DNA of 17,486 nucleotides from Bacteroidota bacterium (GCA_003648455.1 QMPG01000030.1:1-17486), one strand, 5' to 3'; shown: positions 1-8,281, counted from the stretch's first letter. A program made the numbers and translations. The notes: generated by a model from the letters alone, not told the origin.

Positions 1-1
1 T

Positions 2-124
2 GTGCGTGCTGTTTGTCATGATGTTATGCGTCATAGAGTTGGATTAACTTATCAAGCAGAAGCCGAAAATATAACTTCTGAAGAAATAATTAGTCAAGTG
101 CTTAATACTGTTGAAGTTCCTTAA
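2..124 (+). CDS. MoxR-family AAA+ ATPase, C-terminal end only
   Basis: Only the last 40 codons are in the window, and the 5' part lies upstream. The frame reads VRAVCHDVMRHRVGLTYQAE and continues to end in SQVLNTVEVP before TAA at 122-124. The pattern of a conserved Arg-His-Arg segment, 'GLTY.AEAENIT' and a final 'VEVP' is characteristic of the lid-domain end of Bacteroidota MoxR ATPases. MoxR proteins are cytoplasmic AAA+ ATPases thought to act as chaperones that load or activate proteins with VWA domains. The position 45 bp upstream of a DUF58 gene and the bat genes is the usual arrangement. Walker motifs are not visible because they lie outside the window, so the call rests on the C-terminal signature plus context. 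Confidence 0.85.
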   Translation: MRAVCHDVMRHRVGLTYQAEAENITSEEIISQVLNTVEVP

Positions 125-169
125 TATATTTCTTGAAGGGATATATTATTTAATTAAAATTTAATTATT

Positions 170-1048
170 ATGGAAACTTCTGAGTTATTAAAAAAAGTAC
201 GACATATTGAGATTAAAACCCGTGGATTGTCAAAAAATATTTTTGCGGGAGAGTATCACAGTGCGTTTAAAGGTCGGGGTATGACTTTTAGTGAAGTTCG
301 TGAATATCAATACGGAGATGCTATTCGTGATGTTGATTGGAATGTAACAGCACGTTTTAATCACCCTTATGTAAAAATATTTGAAGAGGAACGTGAGTTA
401 ACAGTTATGCTTTTAATCGATGTTAGTGGCTCGAAAGAGTTTGGAACTCAAACACAATTAAAACAAAATATGATGACTGAAATAGCAGCAGTTCTGTCTT
501 TTTCTGCCATCAAAAATAACGATAAGATTGGAGTAATATTTTTTAGCGATAAAATTGAAAAATTTATTCCACCAAAAAAAGGACGAAAGCATATTTTAAG
601 AATTATTCAAGAGCTTATTGATTTTAAACCCGAGAGTAAAGGCACAAACATTACCGAAGCTTTAAAATATTTTACCAACGTTATAAAGAAACGTTGTACT
701 GCTTTTATTCTTTCCGATTTTATTGATGATGGTATTGACGATACTCTGGAAGATGCTTTTAAAATTGCTAATAAAAAGCACGACATTGTTGCTCTTAAAA
801 TTTATGATAAAAGAGAAACTCAAATGCCTGCTATTGGTTTAATTAAGATGAAAGATGCTGAAACTAACAAATATGTTTGGGTAGATACTTCCGACAAGTT
901 GATTCGAGAAAATTACTCTATGTGGTGGAAAAAGATTGAAACAAAACAGCACACAATGTTTAAAAAATCAGGTGTTGACTATATCTCGGTTGCAACTGAT
1001 GAAGATTACGTTAAACCTTTAATCGGATTGTTTAAAAGAAGAGGGTGA
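170..1048 (+). CDS. DUF58 (VWA-like) protein of the MoxR/Bat cluster
   Basis: This 292-residue protein has no signal peptide or membrane helix and so is probably cytoplasmic. Residues about 40-125 carry the DUF58 core, including REYQYGDAIRDVDWNVTAR (44-62). A MIDAS-like metal site follows: DVSGS at 84-88, Thr159 (KGTNITEAL) and the Asp of LSDF at 183. The family is the usual direct partner of MoxR ATPases and is inferred to link the ATPase to the membrane VWA proteins. The ATG at 170 is the first in frame and gives the normal N terminus (METSELLKKVRHIEI). It lies 45 bp after the moxR stop and 49 bp before the next gene, which suggests a single transcript. The family call is firm, but the molecular activity of the family is not established. 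Confidence 0.93.
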   Translation: METSELLKKVRHIEIKTRGLSKNIFAGEYHSAFKGRGMTFSEVREYQYGDAIRDVDWNVTARFNHPYVKIFEEERELTVMLLIDVSGSKEFGTQTQLKQNMMTEIAAVLSFSAIKNNDKIGVIFFSDKIEKFIPPKKGRKHILRIIQELIDFKPESKGTNITEALKYFTNVIKKRCTAFILSDFIDDGIDDTLEDAFKIANKKHDIVALKIYDKRETQMPAIGLIKMKDAETNKYVWVDTSDKLIRENYSMWWKKIETKQHTMFKKSGVDYISVATDEDYVKPLIGLFKRRG

Positions 1049-1053
1049 AATCA

Positions 1054-1074
1054 ATTTAAGATTTAAGATTTAAG
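1054..1074. repeat. 3 x 7-bp tandem repeat ATTTAAG
   Basis: Three perfect head-to-tail copies of ATTTAAG fill the short gap between the DUF58 gene and the next gene. The array is too short and AT-rich to assign a function. It is one of several unrelated 7-9 bp tandem repeats placed in the gaps of this cluster. Confidence 0.8.
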
Positions 1075-1097
1075 AATCACGAATAAATTATATATAT

Positions 1098-2132
1098 ATG
1101 ATGAGTAAAAAAGCAAATAGAATATTATTAGTTTTCGTTTTATTAATATTTGTGAGTTTTAGAGGATTATCACAGTCTTTAACTGTTAAGGCAAGTGTTG
1201 ATACAAATTTGATTTTAATTGGTGACCAAATAAAATTGCATCTTGAACTTACTCAACCAAATAATTTTCAAGTCAATTTTCCAATTTTTAACGATTCTAT
1301 TATTGATAAAATTGAAATACTTGACCGTTCAAATATTGATACTATTGAACTTGATAATAAATCGTTATTGTTAAAACAAGAATACCTAATTACATGTTTC
1401 GATAGTGGAATATATGAAATACCTGAGTTTAAATTTGCTTTTAAGTCAAAAGATGATTCTTTAACAGATACATTAAAAACTCGCTCTTTTTATCTTGGAG
1501 TGCAAACGTTAAAGCTTGATACTACACAGGCAAATGCTATTGCAGATATTAAATTACCAATAGAAGCACCAATTACAATACAAGAAGCTTTACCTTATAT
1601 TTTGTATGCTCTTGCAATTATTGTATTTATTTTGTTGGTGATATATTTTATTAGGAAACGAAAGAAACACGAGCCCATAATTAAGAAAAAAATAAAACCA
1701 AAAGAACCGGCAAATGTTATTGCTTTGCGTGAACTTGATAAGATAAAACATGAAAAATATTGGCAAAAAGGAAAAGTAAAATATTTTCATAGTATTGTAA
1801 CTGATGTTTTGCGAACCTACATTGAAAATAGGTTTGACATTATGGCAATGGAGAAAACAAGTCAAGAGATAATATCATCGTTTACAAATAACAAATTATT
1901 AGACGACGACTCTTTTGAAAAATTAAAACAGATTTTAACTTTGGCCGATTTTGTAAAATTCGCAAAATATAAACCTTTGCCCGATGATAATGAACAGAGT
2001 TTAAACAATGCTTATAAGTTTGTACTCAACACTAAAAAAGTTGTAGATTTATATAATCCTGAAAAGGAAGAAGATAAAAGTGATAAGAATGAAATAATTA
2101 ATGATAAAAGTGAAGAAGTTGTTAATAATTAG
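1098..2132 (+). CDS. BatD-like single-pass membrane protein of the Bat cluster
   Basis: This 344-residue protein has a likely signal peptide (1-26, ending GLSQ). An extracytoplasmic beta-rich domain spans about 27-160, a single membrane helix about 165-185 (ILYALAIIVFILLVIYFI) and a basic, helical cytoplasmic domain about 187-315. The tail (318-344) is rich in Glu, Lys and Asp. The layout of a beta domain starting 'VDTNLILIGDQIKLHLEL', one helix and a cytoplasmic helical domain is that of BatD on a smaller scale. The cytoplasmic part (KVKYFHSIVTDVLRTYI... ending LADFVKFAKYKPLP) resembles the BatD end (FFDEVLKALWGYL... CEYARFAP) in order and spacing of motifs. Such a gene is usual at this position in Bacteroidota but has no well-established function. 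Two adjacent ATGs (1098 and 1101) are possible starts. Homology to BatD is inferred by eye, not by alignment. Confidence 0.8.
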   Translation: MMSKKANRILLVFVLLIFVSFRGLSQSLTVKASVDTNLILIGDQIKLHLELTQPNNFQVNFPIFNDSIIDKIEILDRSNIDTIELDNKSLLLKQEYLITCFDSGIYEIPEFKFAFKSKDDSLTDTLKTRSFYLGVQTLKLDTTQANAIADIKLPIEAPITIQEALPYILYALAIIVFILLVIYFIRKRKKHEPIIKKKIKPKEPANVIALRELDKIKHEKYWQKGKVKYFHSIVTDVLRTYIENRFDIMAMEKTSQEIISSFTNNKLLDDDSFEKLKQILTLADFVKFAKYKPLPDDNEQSLNNAYKFVLNTKKVVDLYNPEKEEDKSDKNEIINDKSEEVVNN

Positions 2133-2403
2133 GTTATTGATAATTCATAAATATAAAATTCAAAATCTAAATTGTTAACTACTTTAGTCTTTTATCATAT
2201 AAAAATGAAATTTGTAAGGAATTAATTAGTGCTTGCACGAAAACCCTTGAAATTTTAATTATGCTGTCATTTCGAACGAAGTGAGAAATCTCATTCAGCT
2301 TATATACACTGTGTTATGAGATTTCTCGCTATTGCTCGAAATGACAGTTTGAATGAAATTTGTGATAAATTTATTACAGATATAAAAATATAAAAAAAAT
2401 AAA
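2133..2403. other. 271-bp gap before batA
   Basis: There is no coding potential on either strand here. Apart from the palindromic element at 2264-2347, the stretch is plain AT-rich sequence. No good TTTG-N19-TAnnTTTG promoter was found. This is the longest gap inside the Bat cluster, so a promoter for batA-E could lie here but is not recognisable. Confidence 0.6.
2264..2347. repeat. Imperfect inverted-repeat element (TGTCATTTCGA... type), copy 1
   Basis: The left arm 2264-2294 begins CTGTCATTTCGAACGAAG and runs to GAGAAATCTCAT. The right arm 2316-2347 is its near-complement, beginning ATGAGATTTCTCGC and ending CTCGAAATGACAG. The arms are about 31 bases each with few mismatches, around a 21-base loop. 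A related copy is at 8486-8563. Interspersed palindromes of this kind are common between genes in Bacteroidota and have no assigned function. Transcribed as part of the cluster, it would form a long hairpin between the BatD-like gene and batA, which could act as an RNA-stability or attenuation element (inference). Confidence 0.85.
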
Positions 2404-3396
2404 ATGAGTAACATAACATTTGCAAACCCAAATTTTTTCTTTTTGTTTTTGCTTGTCGTAGCAATGATTGTTTGGTATGTACTTAAACAAAATACGACTA
2501 ATGCTTCAATTCAAATTTCTACAATTAAAGGTTTTGAAGGGACAAAAAAAACATATAAATATTATTTACGACATCTTCCTTTTATATTGAGAGTATTGAT
2601 TATATCATTGCTGATAATAGTTATTGCACGACCACAATCAACAAACAAATGGCAAAGCTCAACAACAAAAGGTATTGATATAATAATGGCTCTTGATATA
2701 TCGGGTAGTATGCTTGCCGAAGATTTTAAGCCTAATCGTATTGAAGCAGCTAAACAAGATGCTATTGAATTTATTTCAGGCAGAACTGACGATAGGATAG
2801 GGCTTGTGATTTTTAGCGGTGAGAGTTTTACTCAATGTCCGTTAACAACCGACCATGCTGTTTTAATTAATTTATTTAAAAATATTAAAAGTGGCATGAT
2901 TGAAGATGGTACCGCTATTGGTTTGGGTCTGGCAAATTCTGTTAATCGATTAAAAGACAGTAAAGCAAAAAGTAAAGTTATTATTTTGCTAACAGATGGT
3001 GTTAATAATCAGGGAGAAATTGCACCATTAACAGCTGCAGAGATTGCTAAAACATATGGAATTAGAGTTTATACAATTGGAGTTGGAACAAGAGGCATGG
3101 CGCCTTATCCTTTCAAAACTCCTTTTGGAACACAATATCAAAATGTAAAAGTAGAGATTGATGAAGATGTTTTAACCCAAATAGCTCAAATGACTGACGG
3201 TAAGTATTTTAGAGCTACTGACAATCAAAAGTTAAAACAGATTTATCAAGAAATTAATAAATTAGAAAAATCAAAAATTGATGTTAAAAAATACAGCAAC
3301 AAACAAGATGAATATTTAATATTTGCCATTATTGCTGCTTTATTATTGATTTTTGAAATATTATTTAAAAATACGATTTTAAGGAATATTCCTTAG
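2404..3396 (+). CDS. batA: BatA, membrane-anchored VWA-domain protein
   Basis: This 330-residue protein has membrane helices at about 10-28, 58-76 and 304-322, with a VWA domain between the second and third. A complete MIDAS is visible: DISGS at 98-102 followed by MLAEDFKPNR, Thr170 in EDGTAIG, and TDG at 197-199. BatA is one of two VWA proteins of the Bat system, first linked to aerotolerance in Bacteroides fragilis. It is thought to sit in the inner membrane and form a complex with BatB and the other Bat proteins under control of the MoxR ATPase. Length, topology and the 'EDFKPNR' signature fit the family. It is followed 117 bp later by its paralogue batB. Confidence 0.95.
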   Translation: MSNITFANPNFFFLFLLVVAMIVWYVLKQNTTNASIQISTIKGFEGTKKTYKYYLRHLPFILRVLIISLLIIVIARPQSTNKWQSSTTKGIDIIMALDISGSMLAEDFKPNRIEAAKQDAIEFISGRTDDRIGLVIFSGESFTQCPLTTDHAVLINLFKNIKSGMIEDGTAIGLGLANSVNRLKDSKAKSKVIILLTDGVNNQGEIAPLTAAEIAKTYGIRVYTIGVGTRGMAPYPFKTPFGTQYQNVKVEIDEDVLTQIAQMTDGKYFRATDNQKLKQIYQEINKLEKSKIDVKKYSNKQDEYLIFAIIAALLLIFEILFKNTILRNIP

Positions 3397-3513
3397 AAGA
3401 CAATTAAAAGTTACAAGTTGAAAGTTGATAAGTATTATGATTATTATAAACTTTACCAACTTTTAAACTTTATGAACTTTATGAACTTTACAAACTTTAT
3501 GAACTAAATAACC
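3397..3513. other. batA-batB gap with inverted AAAGTT/AACTTT segments
   Basis: The gap begins with AAAGTT-type repeats (about 3406-3432, AAAAGTTACAAGTTGAAAG) and ends with AACTTT-type repeats (3449-3506). The two halves are rough reverse complements and could pair as an imperfect AT-rich hairpin. No promoter or gene is recognisable. Confidence 0.55.
3449..3506. repeat. Tandem 9-bp repeat AACTTTATG
   Basis: The units are AACTTTACC, AACTTTTA, AACTTTATG, AACTTTATG, AACTTTACA and AACTTTATG, followed by the partial unit AACTA. All but one are 9 bp, and variation is confined to the last three bases. The array stops 8 bp before the batB start codon. Copy number could vary between strains by replication slippage. 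Confidence 0.85.
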
Positions 3514-4557
3514 ATGTTTCAATTTGCACACACAACTTATTTGTATTTTTTATTACTAATACCTGTATTGATAATAATTTTTATTATTTCAGTACAAATA
3601 AAAAAGAAATCGGTTAAATCATTTGGTGATTTAGAAATTATTTCCGGCTTAATGCCTAATGTTTCGGTTAAAAGACCGAAACTGAAATTTATTTTATTAT
3701 TGTTTGCCTTAACTTTTATTATAATTGGAATTGCCGGACCACAGTTTGGTACAAAACTAAAAAAAGTTAAACGTGAAGGTATAGAAATGATTTTTGCTAT
3801 TGATGTTTCTAACAGTATGATGGCTGAAGATATTAAGCCTAATCGTCTTGAACGCTCAAAACAAGCAATTTCCAAACTAATTGATAAGCTACATAACGAT
3901 AAAATCGGCATGATTGTTTTTGCCGGTGATGCATATACACAACTTCCAATAACAACCGATTATTCGGCAGCTAAAATGTTTCTTTCAACAATAAATCCTT
4001 CAATTGTGCCTAAGCAAGGTACTGCCATTGGATCTGCTATTAATCTTGCAATGAGCTCTTTTTCGCCTGATAACAATAAGAGTAAAGTGCTGATTATTAT
4101 TACTGATGGTGAAAATCATGAAGATAATGCTGTTGAAATGGCTGAAAAAGCTAAAGAAGAAGGTATTGTTGTGCATACTATTGGAATGGGTTTGTCAAAA
4201 GGTGCACCAATTCCAATTGTTGGTAGTTATGGTCAGCGTGATTTTAGAACAGATAAAGATGGAAAAGTTGTAATCACAAAATTAAACGAACCAATGTTGC
4301 AAGAAATTGCTTCGGCAGGAAATGGTATTTATATACGTGCAAACAATTCAAATGCAGGTATAAATACATTATTTAAAAAAATAAACAAAATGGATAAGAC
4401 TGAAATAGATGCAAAAATTTATTCTGAATATGATGAGCGGTTTCAGTATGCTATTGCAATTGCTCTATTTCTTTTATTTGTTGAGTTTTTGATTTTAGAG
4501 AGGAAAAATAAATTTTTTAAAGACGTTAATGTTTTTAAATTAAAAGTTGAGCGATAG
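3514..4557 (+). CDS. batB: BatB, membrane-anchored VWA-domain protein
   Basis: This 347-residue paralogue of BatA has two N-terminal helices (about 8-28 and 56-76), a VWA domain, and a C-terminal helix (about 310-327). The MIDAS is DVSNS at 97-101 with the family signature MMAEDIKPNRLERSK, Thr170 in KQGTAIG, and TDGENHED starting at 197. The fourth MIDAS position is Asn where BatA has Gly, but the Asp and both Ser residues that bind metal are kept, so the site should be functional. It acts in the inner membrane with BatA. Gene order, the motif 'TDGENHED' and the length make this a secure call. Confidence 0.95.
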   Translation: MFQFAHTTYLYFLLLIPVLIIIFIISVQIKKKSVKSFGDLEIISGLMPNVSVKRPKLKFILLLFALTFIIIGIAGPQFGTKLKKVKREGIEMIFAIDVSNSMMAEDIKPNRLERSKQAISKLIDKLHNDKIGMIVFAGDAYTQLPITTDYSAAKMFLSTINPSIVPKQGTAIGSAINLAMSSFSPDNNKSKVLIIITDGENHEDNAVEMAEKAKEEGIVVHTIGMGLSKGAPIPIVGSYGQRDFRTDKDGKVVITKLNEPMLQEIASAGNGIYIRANNSNAGINTLFKKINKMDKTEIDAKIYSEYDERFQYAIAIALFLLFVEFLILERKNKFFKDVNVFKLKVER

Positions 4558-4561
4558 CGAA

Positions 4562-4579
4562 ATCCCGATACTTCGAGAT
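4562..4579. repeat. Small imperfect palindrome in the batB-batC gap
   Basis: ATCCCGATACTTCGAGAT pairs as ATCCCGA/TCGAGAT around TACT with one mismatch. It is only 5 bp after the batB stop codon and is followed by a T-run (GAAAGTTTTT) about 10 bases later, so it could be a weak attenuator. It may equally be a remnant of a larger repeat. Confidence 0.35.
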
Positions 4580-4617
4580 AGAAAGTTTTTAAAGTTGTTT
4601 TTTATTAAAATTACGAA

Positions 4618-5403
4618 ATGCAGATGAAAAATTTATTTTTAATAGTAATATTGATTTTATTCTCTATGCAATCATTTGCACAAAAAGAGAGAAAATTTAT
4701 TCGTAAAGGGAACAAATATTTCAATAGTGCATATAATGATACAACTAAGCAGGATACAATAGCTTACAGTAAAGCTGAAGTGTCTTATAGAAAGGCTATT
4801 GAGAAAAACCCCGAATCATTCGATGCCGCTTTTAATTTAGGAGATGCTTTATATAAACAAAAAAAGTTTGAAGAAGCATCTAACCAATTTCAAGCTTTGG
4901 CAAGTAGTGAAAAAGATAAACAAAAATTGGCTCAAACTTATCATAATTTAGGGAATTCTTTGTTGCAGTCTAACAAACTTGAAGAAAGTATTGAAGCATA
5001 CAAAAATGCTCTTAGGAATAATCCTAAAGATATGAAAACGAAATATAATTTGGCTTTTGCTCAAGATAAGTTAAAAAAACAGCAACAACAAAAAAAACAA
5101 AATAAACAAAATAAAGACCAAAAAGACAATAAAGATAAGCAAAATAAAGACAAACAAAATCAGGACAAGAATAAACAAGATAAGAATAAGCAAGATAAAC
5201 AAAAGCAACAACAGCAAAAACAAAACCAGGATCAACAAAAGCAAAATCAAAAGAAACAACAAGCGAAGCAGAATAAAATCTCGAAAGAAGATGCTAAGCG
5301 TTTACTGGAAGCTATTCAGAATGATGAGAAGCAAGTTCAGAAACGTTTGAAAAAAGAAAAAGCTAAAAAATCAAAAAGAGTTAATATTGAAAAAGACTGG
5401 TGA
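4618..5403 (+). CDS. batC: BatC, TPR protein with Gln/Lys-rich linker
   Basis: This 261-residue protein has a signal peptide (about 1-22, ending SFAQ). TPR motifs span about 50-150 (SYRKAIEKNPESFDAAFNLG, AQTYHNLGNSLLQSNKLEES, KNALRNNPKDMKTKYNLAFA). A low-complexity linker almost entirely of Gln, Lys, Asn and Asp fills about 151-221. A short conserved helical end (ISKEDAKRLLEAIQNDEKQV, then KRVNIEKDW) closes the protein. BatC is inferred to be a periplasmic scaffold of the Bat complex. The next Met (codon 3, at 4624) gives a more typical MKNLFLIV start and may be the true one. The repetitive CAA/AAA/GAT codons of the linker are a likely site of length variation. Confidence 0.9.
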   Translation: MQMKNLFLIVILILFSMQSFAQKERKFIRKGNKYFNSAYNDTTKQDTIAYSKAEVSYRKAIEKNPESFDAAFNLGDALYKQKKFEEASNQFQALASSEKDKQKLAQTYHNLGNSLLQSNKLEESIEAYKNALRNNPKDMKTKYNLAFAQDKLKKQQQQKKQNKQNKDQKDNKDKQNKDKQNQDKNKQDKNKQDKQKQQQQKQNQDQQKQNQKKQQAKQNKISKEDAKRLLEAIQNDEKQVQKRLKKEKAKKSKRVNIEKDW

Positions 5404-5452
5404 TTTTTTAACTGTTTTGTTAAATTTGTAACTTGAAACTTGCAACGTTTAT

Positions 5453-5470
5453 CTTGTTAAACTTGTTAAA
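5453..5470. repeat. 2 x 9-bp tandem repeat CTTGTTAAA
   Basis: Two perfect CTTGTTAAA units lie in the batC-batD gap, preceded by looser AACTTG units (about 5430-5445). The type resembles the batA-batB array but the unit sequence differs. Confidence 0.7.
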
Positions 5471-5497
5471 AAAGAATTAAACATTAAATAAAACACA

Positions 5498-7342
5498 ATG
5501 AATAAAATATTTTTAACATTAATATCATTATTTTTTATTGTTACAAATACATTTGCCGATGAGGTCGAATTCACTGCTTCTTCACCAAAAGTAGTAGCGG
5601 TTGGAGAGCAATTCAGATTATCGTTTTCGTTTACTGCAAGAGGCTCAAATTTTAAAGCACCGGACTTGCGTGACTTTAATATTTTATCAGGTCCAAATAC
5701 TTCGAGTAGCAGCAGTATTCAATTTATTAATGGTAAAATGTCGAAAAGTGAGTCTTATACCTACACTTATATCTTATCAGCAAGAAAAAAAGGGAAATTT
5801 ACAATTTCTCCTGCAAAAATTAAATATAAAGGGAAAGTATATAAATCTAATTCAATTATTATTGAAGTTGTAAAAGGCTCAGGAAATAACCAAAATGCAA
5901 ATAGAGGCAACAATCAGGGCGGGCGAATTCAAAAGTCAAATATCCCTGCTTCTGAAATTAGTAATAAAGACCTTTTTGTAAGAGTAAATGTAAATAAAAG
6001 AACTGTTTACCAAGGCGAGCATATTATAGCGACAATAAAAGTATATACTCGATTAAGCTTATCAGGGTTTGAAGATATGAAACTTCCTTCTTTTGATGGT
6101 TTTTGGTCTCAAGATATTCCAACATCAAGTCAAATATCTTTAGAAAGGGAAAATGTAAATGGTCAGATTTATGACGTTGGAGTTATTAAAAAAGAGATTT
6201 TATTTCCACAACGAAGCGGTGTAATAACAATTGACCCTTTCGAATTAGAATGTAATATTCGTAAAAGAGTGCGTAGTTCGCAAAGCGTTTTTGATGATTT
6301 TTTTGGTTCTTCTTATCAAACCCTCAAGAAAAAAGTTAAAAGCAAACCAATTAAAATTACAGTTAAACCTCTTCCTGAAACGAATAAACCAAGTGATTTT
6401 TCGGGAGCTGTTGGTAATTTTAAAATGCAGACTTATCTTGACAAAAAAACAGTAGCAGCTAACGATGCAATTACGTTAAAAGTTGTTATTTCAGGAAATG
6501 GAAATTTGAAATTAATTGACCCCTTGAAAATTAATTTCCCTGCAGACTTTGATGTTTACGATCCTAAAATAACTAATAACATTAAAAATTCAAATTCAGG
6601 CTCAAACGGGAAAAAAATTTTTGAATATTTGATAATTCCTCGCCATGCAGGAGATTTTAAAATTTCGCCTATATCTTTCAGCTTTTTTAATACTAAAACA
6701 AAAAAATATTTAACACTAAATTCTGTCGAGTATAATATTCATGTTGATAAAGGTAGCGAAGAACAATCGACTAATATTGTTACAGGATTTTCAAAAGAAG
6801 ATGTTAAGTTTATTGGCAGAGATATTCGTTTTATTAAAACCGATTATTTTAAGCTTCATAAAAAGAACGAGTATCTTTTTGGCTCCTTAACTTTTGTGCT
6901 TAATTATATAATAGCAATAATGATTTTTGTTGTTGTTATGTTGATTAGACGAAAGCATATTAAAGAAAATCAAAATATTTCTTTGCTTCGAAATAAGAAA
7001 GCAAATAAAGTATCGAAAAAGCGACTTAAAGTTGCGAATTCTTATTTGAAACAAAACAAAAAAGAGAATTTCTTCGATGAGGTTTTGAAAGCTCTTTGGG
7101 GTTATTTAAGTGATAAACTGAATATTCCGGTATCTGAATTATCAAAAGATAATGCAAGTAGTATATTGCAACAGAGTAATGTTGATAATGAGCTAATTGA
7201 TAAATTTATTGATTTGTTAAACACTTGTGAATATGCACGTTTTGCACCAACAACTATTGATACTCAAATGGATAAAATTTATGCTGATGCAAGCAAGATT
7301 ATTTCTAAACTTGAACAAAAGATTAAGAGAATTAGGAATTAA
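5498..7342 (+). CDS. batD: BatD, large extracytoplasmic protein of the Bat complex
   Basis: This 614-residue protein has a signal peptide (1-20, ending TFA) and two or three beta-sandwich-like domains. The first (about 21-126) opens FTASSPKVVAVGEQFRLSFS, the second (about 158-290) opens LFVRVNVNKRTVYQGEHIIA, and the third is at about 300-417. A Gly/Asn-rich linker lies at 127-143. A membrane helix spans about 462-484, followed by a basic cytoplasmic helical region (485-614). Repeated 'vy.Ge' strands and the C-terminal helix define the BatD ('oxygen tolerance') family. The large periplasmic part probably forms the core on which the VWA and TPR proteins assemble (inference). Size and position between batC and batE are standard. 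Confidence 0.93.
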   Translation: MNKIFLTLISLFFIVTNTFADEVEFTASSPKVVAVGEQFRLSFSFTARGSNFKAPDLRDFNILSGPNTSSSSSIQFINGKMSKSESYTYTYILSARKKGKFTISPAKIKYKGKVYKSNSIIIEVVKGSGNNQNANRGNNQGGRIQKSNIPASEISNKDLFVRVNVNKRTVYQGEHIIATIKVYTRLSLSGFEDMKLPSFDGFWSQDIPTSSQISLERENVNGQIYDVGVIKKEILFPQRSGVITIDPFELECNIRKRVRSSQSVFDDFFGSSYQTLKKKVKSKPIKITVKPLPETNKPSDFSGAVGNFKMQTYLDKKTVAANDAITLKVVISGNGNLKLIDPLKINFPADFDVYDPKITNNIKNSNSGSNGKKIFEYLIIPRHAGDFKISPISFSFFNTKTKKYLTLNSVEYNIHVDKGSEEQSTNIVTGFSKEDVKFIGRDIRFIKTDYFKLHKKNEYLFGSLTFVLNYIIAIMIFVVVMLIRRKHIKENQNISLLRNKKANKVSKKRLKVANSYLKQNKKENFFDEVLKALWGYLSDKLNIPVSELSKDNASSILQQSNVDNELIDKFIDLLNTCEYARFAPTTIDTQMDKIYADASKIISKLEQKIKRIRN

Positions 7343-7351
7343 GAATTAAAT

Positions 7352-7431
7352 AAACCTGGCAGGTTTCTCTAATTAATTGACAAGAAGATGAAAAATTTCA
7401 ATAATAGTAATAAAACAAACCTGCCAGGTTT
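7352..7431. repeat. 80-bp element with 15-bp palindromic ends, copy 1
   Basis: The element is bounded by AAACCTGGCAGGTTT (7352-7366) and AAACCTGCCAGGTTT (7417-7431). Each end is a near-palindrome, and the two are exact reverse complements of one another. A second element with the same design is at 8370-8448: its ends start 64 bases apart against 65 here, and TAATTAA sits at the same offset, three bases inside the left end. This element lies between batD and batE. Confidence 0.75.
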
Positions 7432-7501
7432 CGCTAAAATATAGAACAGTTAAGAATTAACAATTAATAACTAATAGTTAACAATTATAACATATATACA
7501 A

Positions 7502-8257
7502 ATGAAAAAGATTGTATTAATATTATCAGTAATAATTTTACCTTTTATAAATTTTGCTCAAGAGAATAATTTACTAATCGATTCTGCAAAAGTTTATTAT
7601 ACAAAAGGTGAATATCAAAAAGCAGTAGACTCTTATAATAAAGTATTGAATTCAGGTTTCGAATCTGCTGAGTTATACTATAATATTGGTAATTCATACT
7701 ATAAATTAAAACAAGTTCCTAACGCAATATTGAATTATGAAAGAGCTAAAAAATTGGCACCTAATAATAAAGACATTGATTTTAATTTAAAAATTGCTCA
7801 GAAATTTGTTGTTGATAAAATTGAAGTTATTCCGGAAATATTTTTTGTAAGATGGACGAAAAATATCATTAATATGTATTCTTCAAATGCATGGGCAATA
7901 TTTAGCATGATTAGTTTTGTGATTTGCATAATATTATTATTAATATTTTTCTTTTTTAACAGTATCATTATAAAGAAATTATCTTTTTATTTATCTATTA
8001 TAATTTTTGTCTTTTCAATTATATTCTTTAGTTTTTCTCATACTCAAAAAGAAAAACTTCTTAATCATAATGAGGCAATAATATTCACCCCTTCAGTAAC
8101 AGTCAAAAGTTCGCCTGACCAAAACGGAAACGACTTGTTTTTAATTCACGAAGGACTAAAAGTAACAGTTACCGACAGCCTTGGCAACTGGCTCGAAATT
8201 CAATTAAGCGATGGCAATAAAGGTTGGCTTGAGGCTTCCGATATTGTCAGGATTTAA
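7502..8257 (+). CDS. batE: BatE, TPR and SH3-like membrane protein
   Basis: This 251-residue protein has a signal peptide (1-19, ending NFAQ) and TPR repeats at about 24-100 (AKVYYTKGEYQKAVDSYNKV; ELYYNIGNSYYKLKQVPNAI). Two membrane helices follow (about 130-152 and 160-179), then a C-terminal bacterial SH3 domain (about 195-250, with VTVKSSPD and GNWLEIQLSDGNKGWLEASD). This domain order is diagnostic for BatE. It is the last gene of the cluster, with a terminator-like hairpin 25 bp downstream. The SH3 domain is predicted to lie outside the membrane and may contact peptidoglycan or partner Bat proteins (inference). The unusually long 159-bp gap before it contains a repeat element and no obvious promoter. 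Confidence 0.93.
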   Translation: MKKIVLILSVIILPFINFAQENNLLIDSAKVYYTKGEYQKAVDSYNKVLNSGFESAELYYNIGNSYYKLKQVPNAILNYERAKKLAPNNKDIDFNLKIAQKFVVDKIEVIPEIFFVRWTKNIINMYSSNAWAIFSMISFVICIILLLIFFFFNSIIIKKLSFYLSIIIFVFSIIFFSFSHTQKEKLLNHNEAIIFTPSVTVKSSPDQNGNDLFLIHEGLKVTVTDSLGNWLEIQLSDGNKGWLEASDIVRI

Positions 8258-8281
8258 ATAATTATTCGTTATTTTATTTAC

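Noticed and set aside
3449..3506. Possible CRISPR-like array
   Set aside because: Units of 9 bp abut with no spacers, so this is a simple tandem repeat.
5071..5262. Minus-strand frame coding a Leu-rich 63-residue peptide
   Set aside because: It is the complement of the Gln/Lys-rich linker of BatC; the Leu/Ile run comes from reading CAA/AAA repeats backwards.
7352..7366. AAACCTGGCAGGTTT as an operator for batE
   Set aside because: The site occurs in paired form both before and after batE at constant spacing, which fits a repeat element better than a regulator site.
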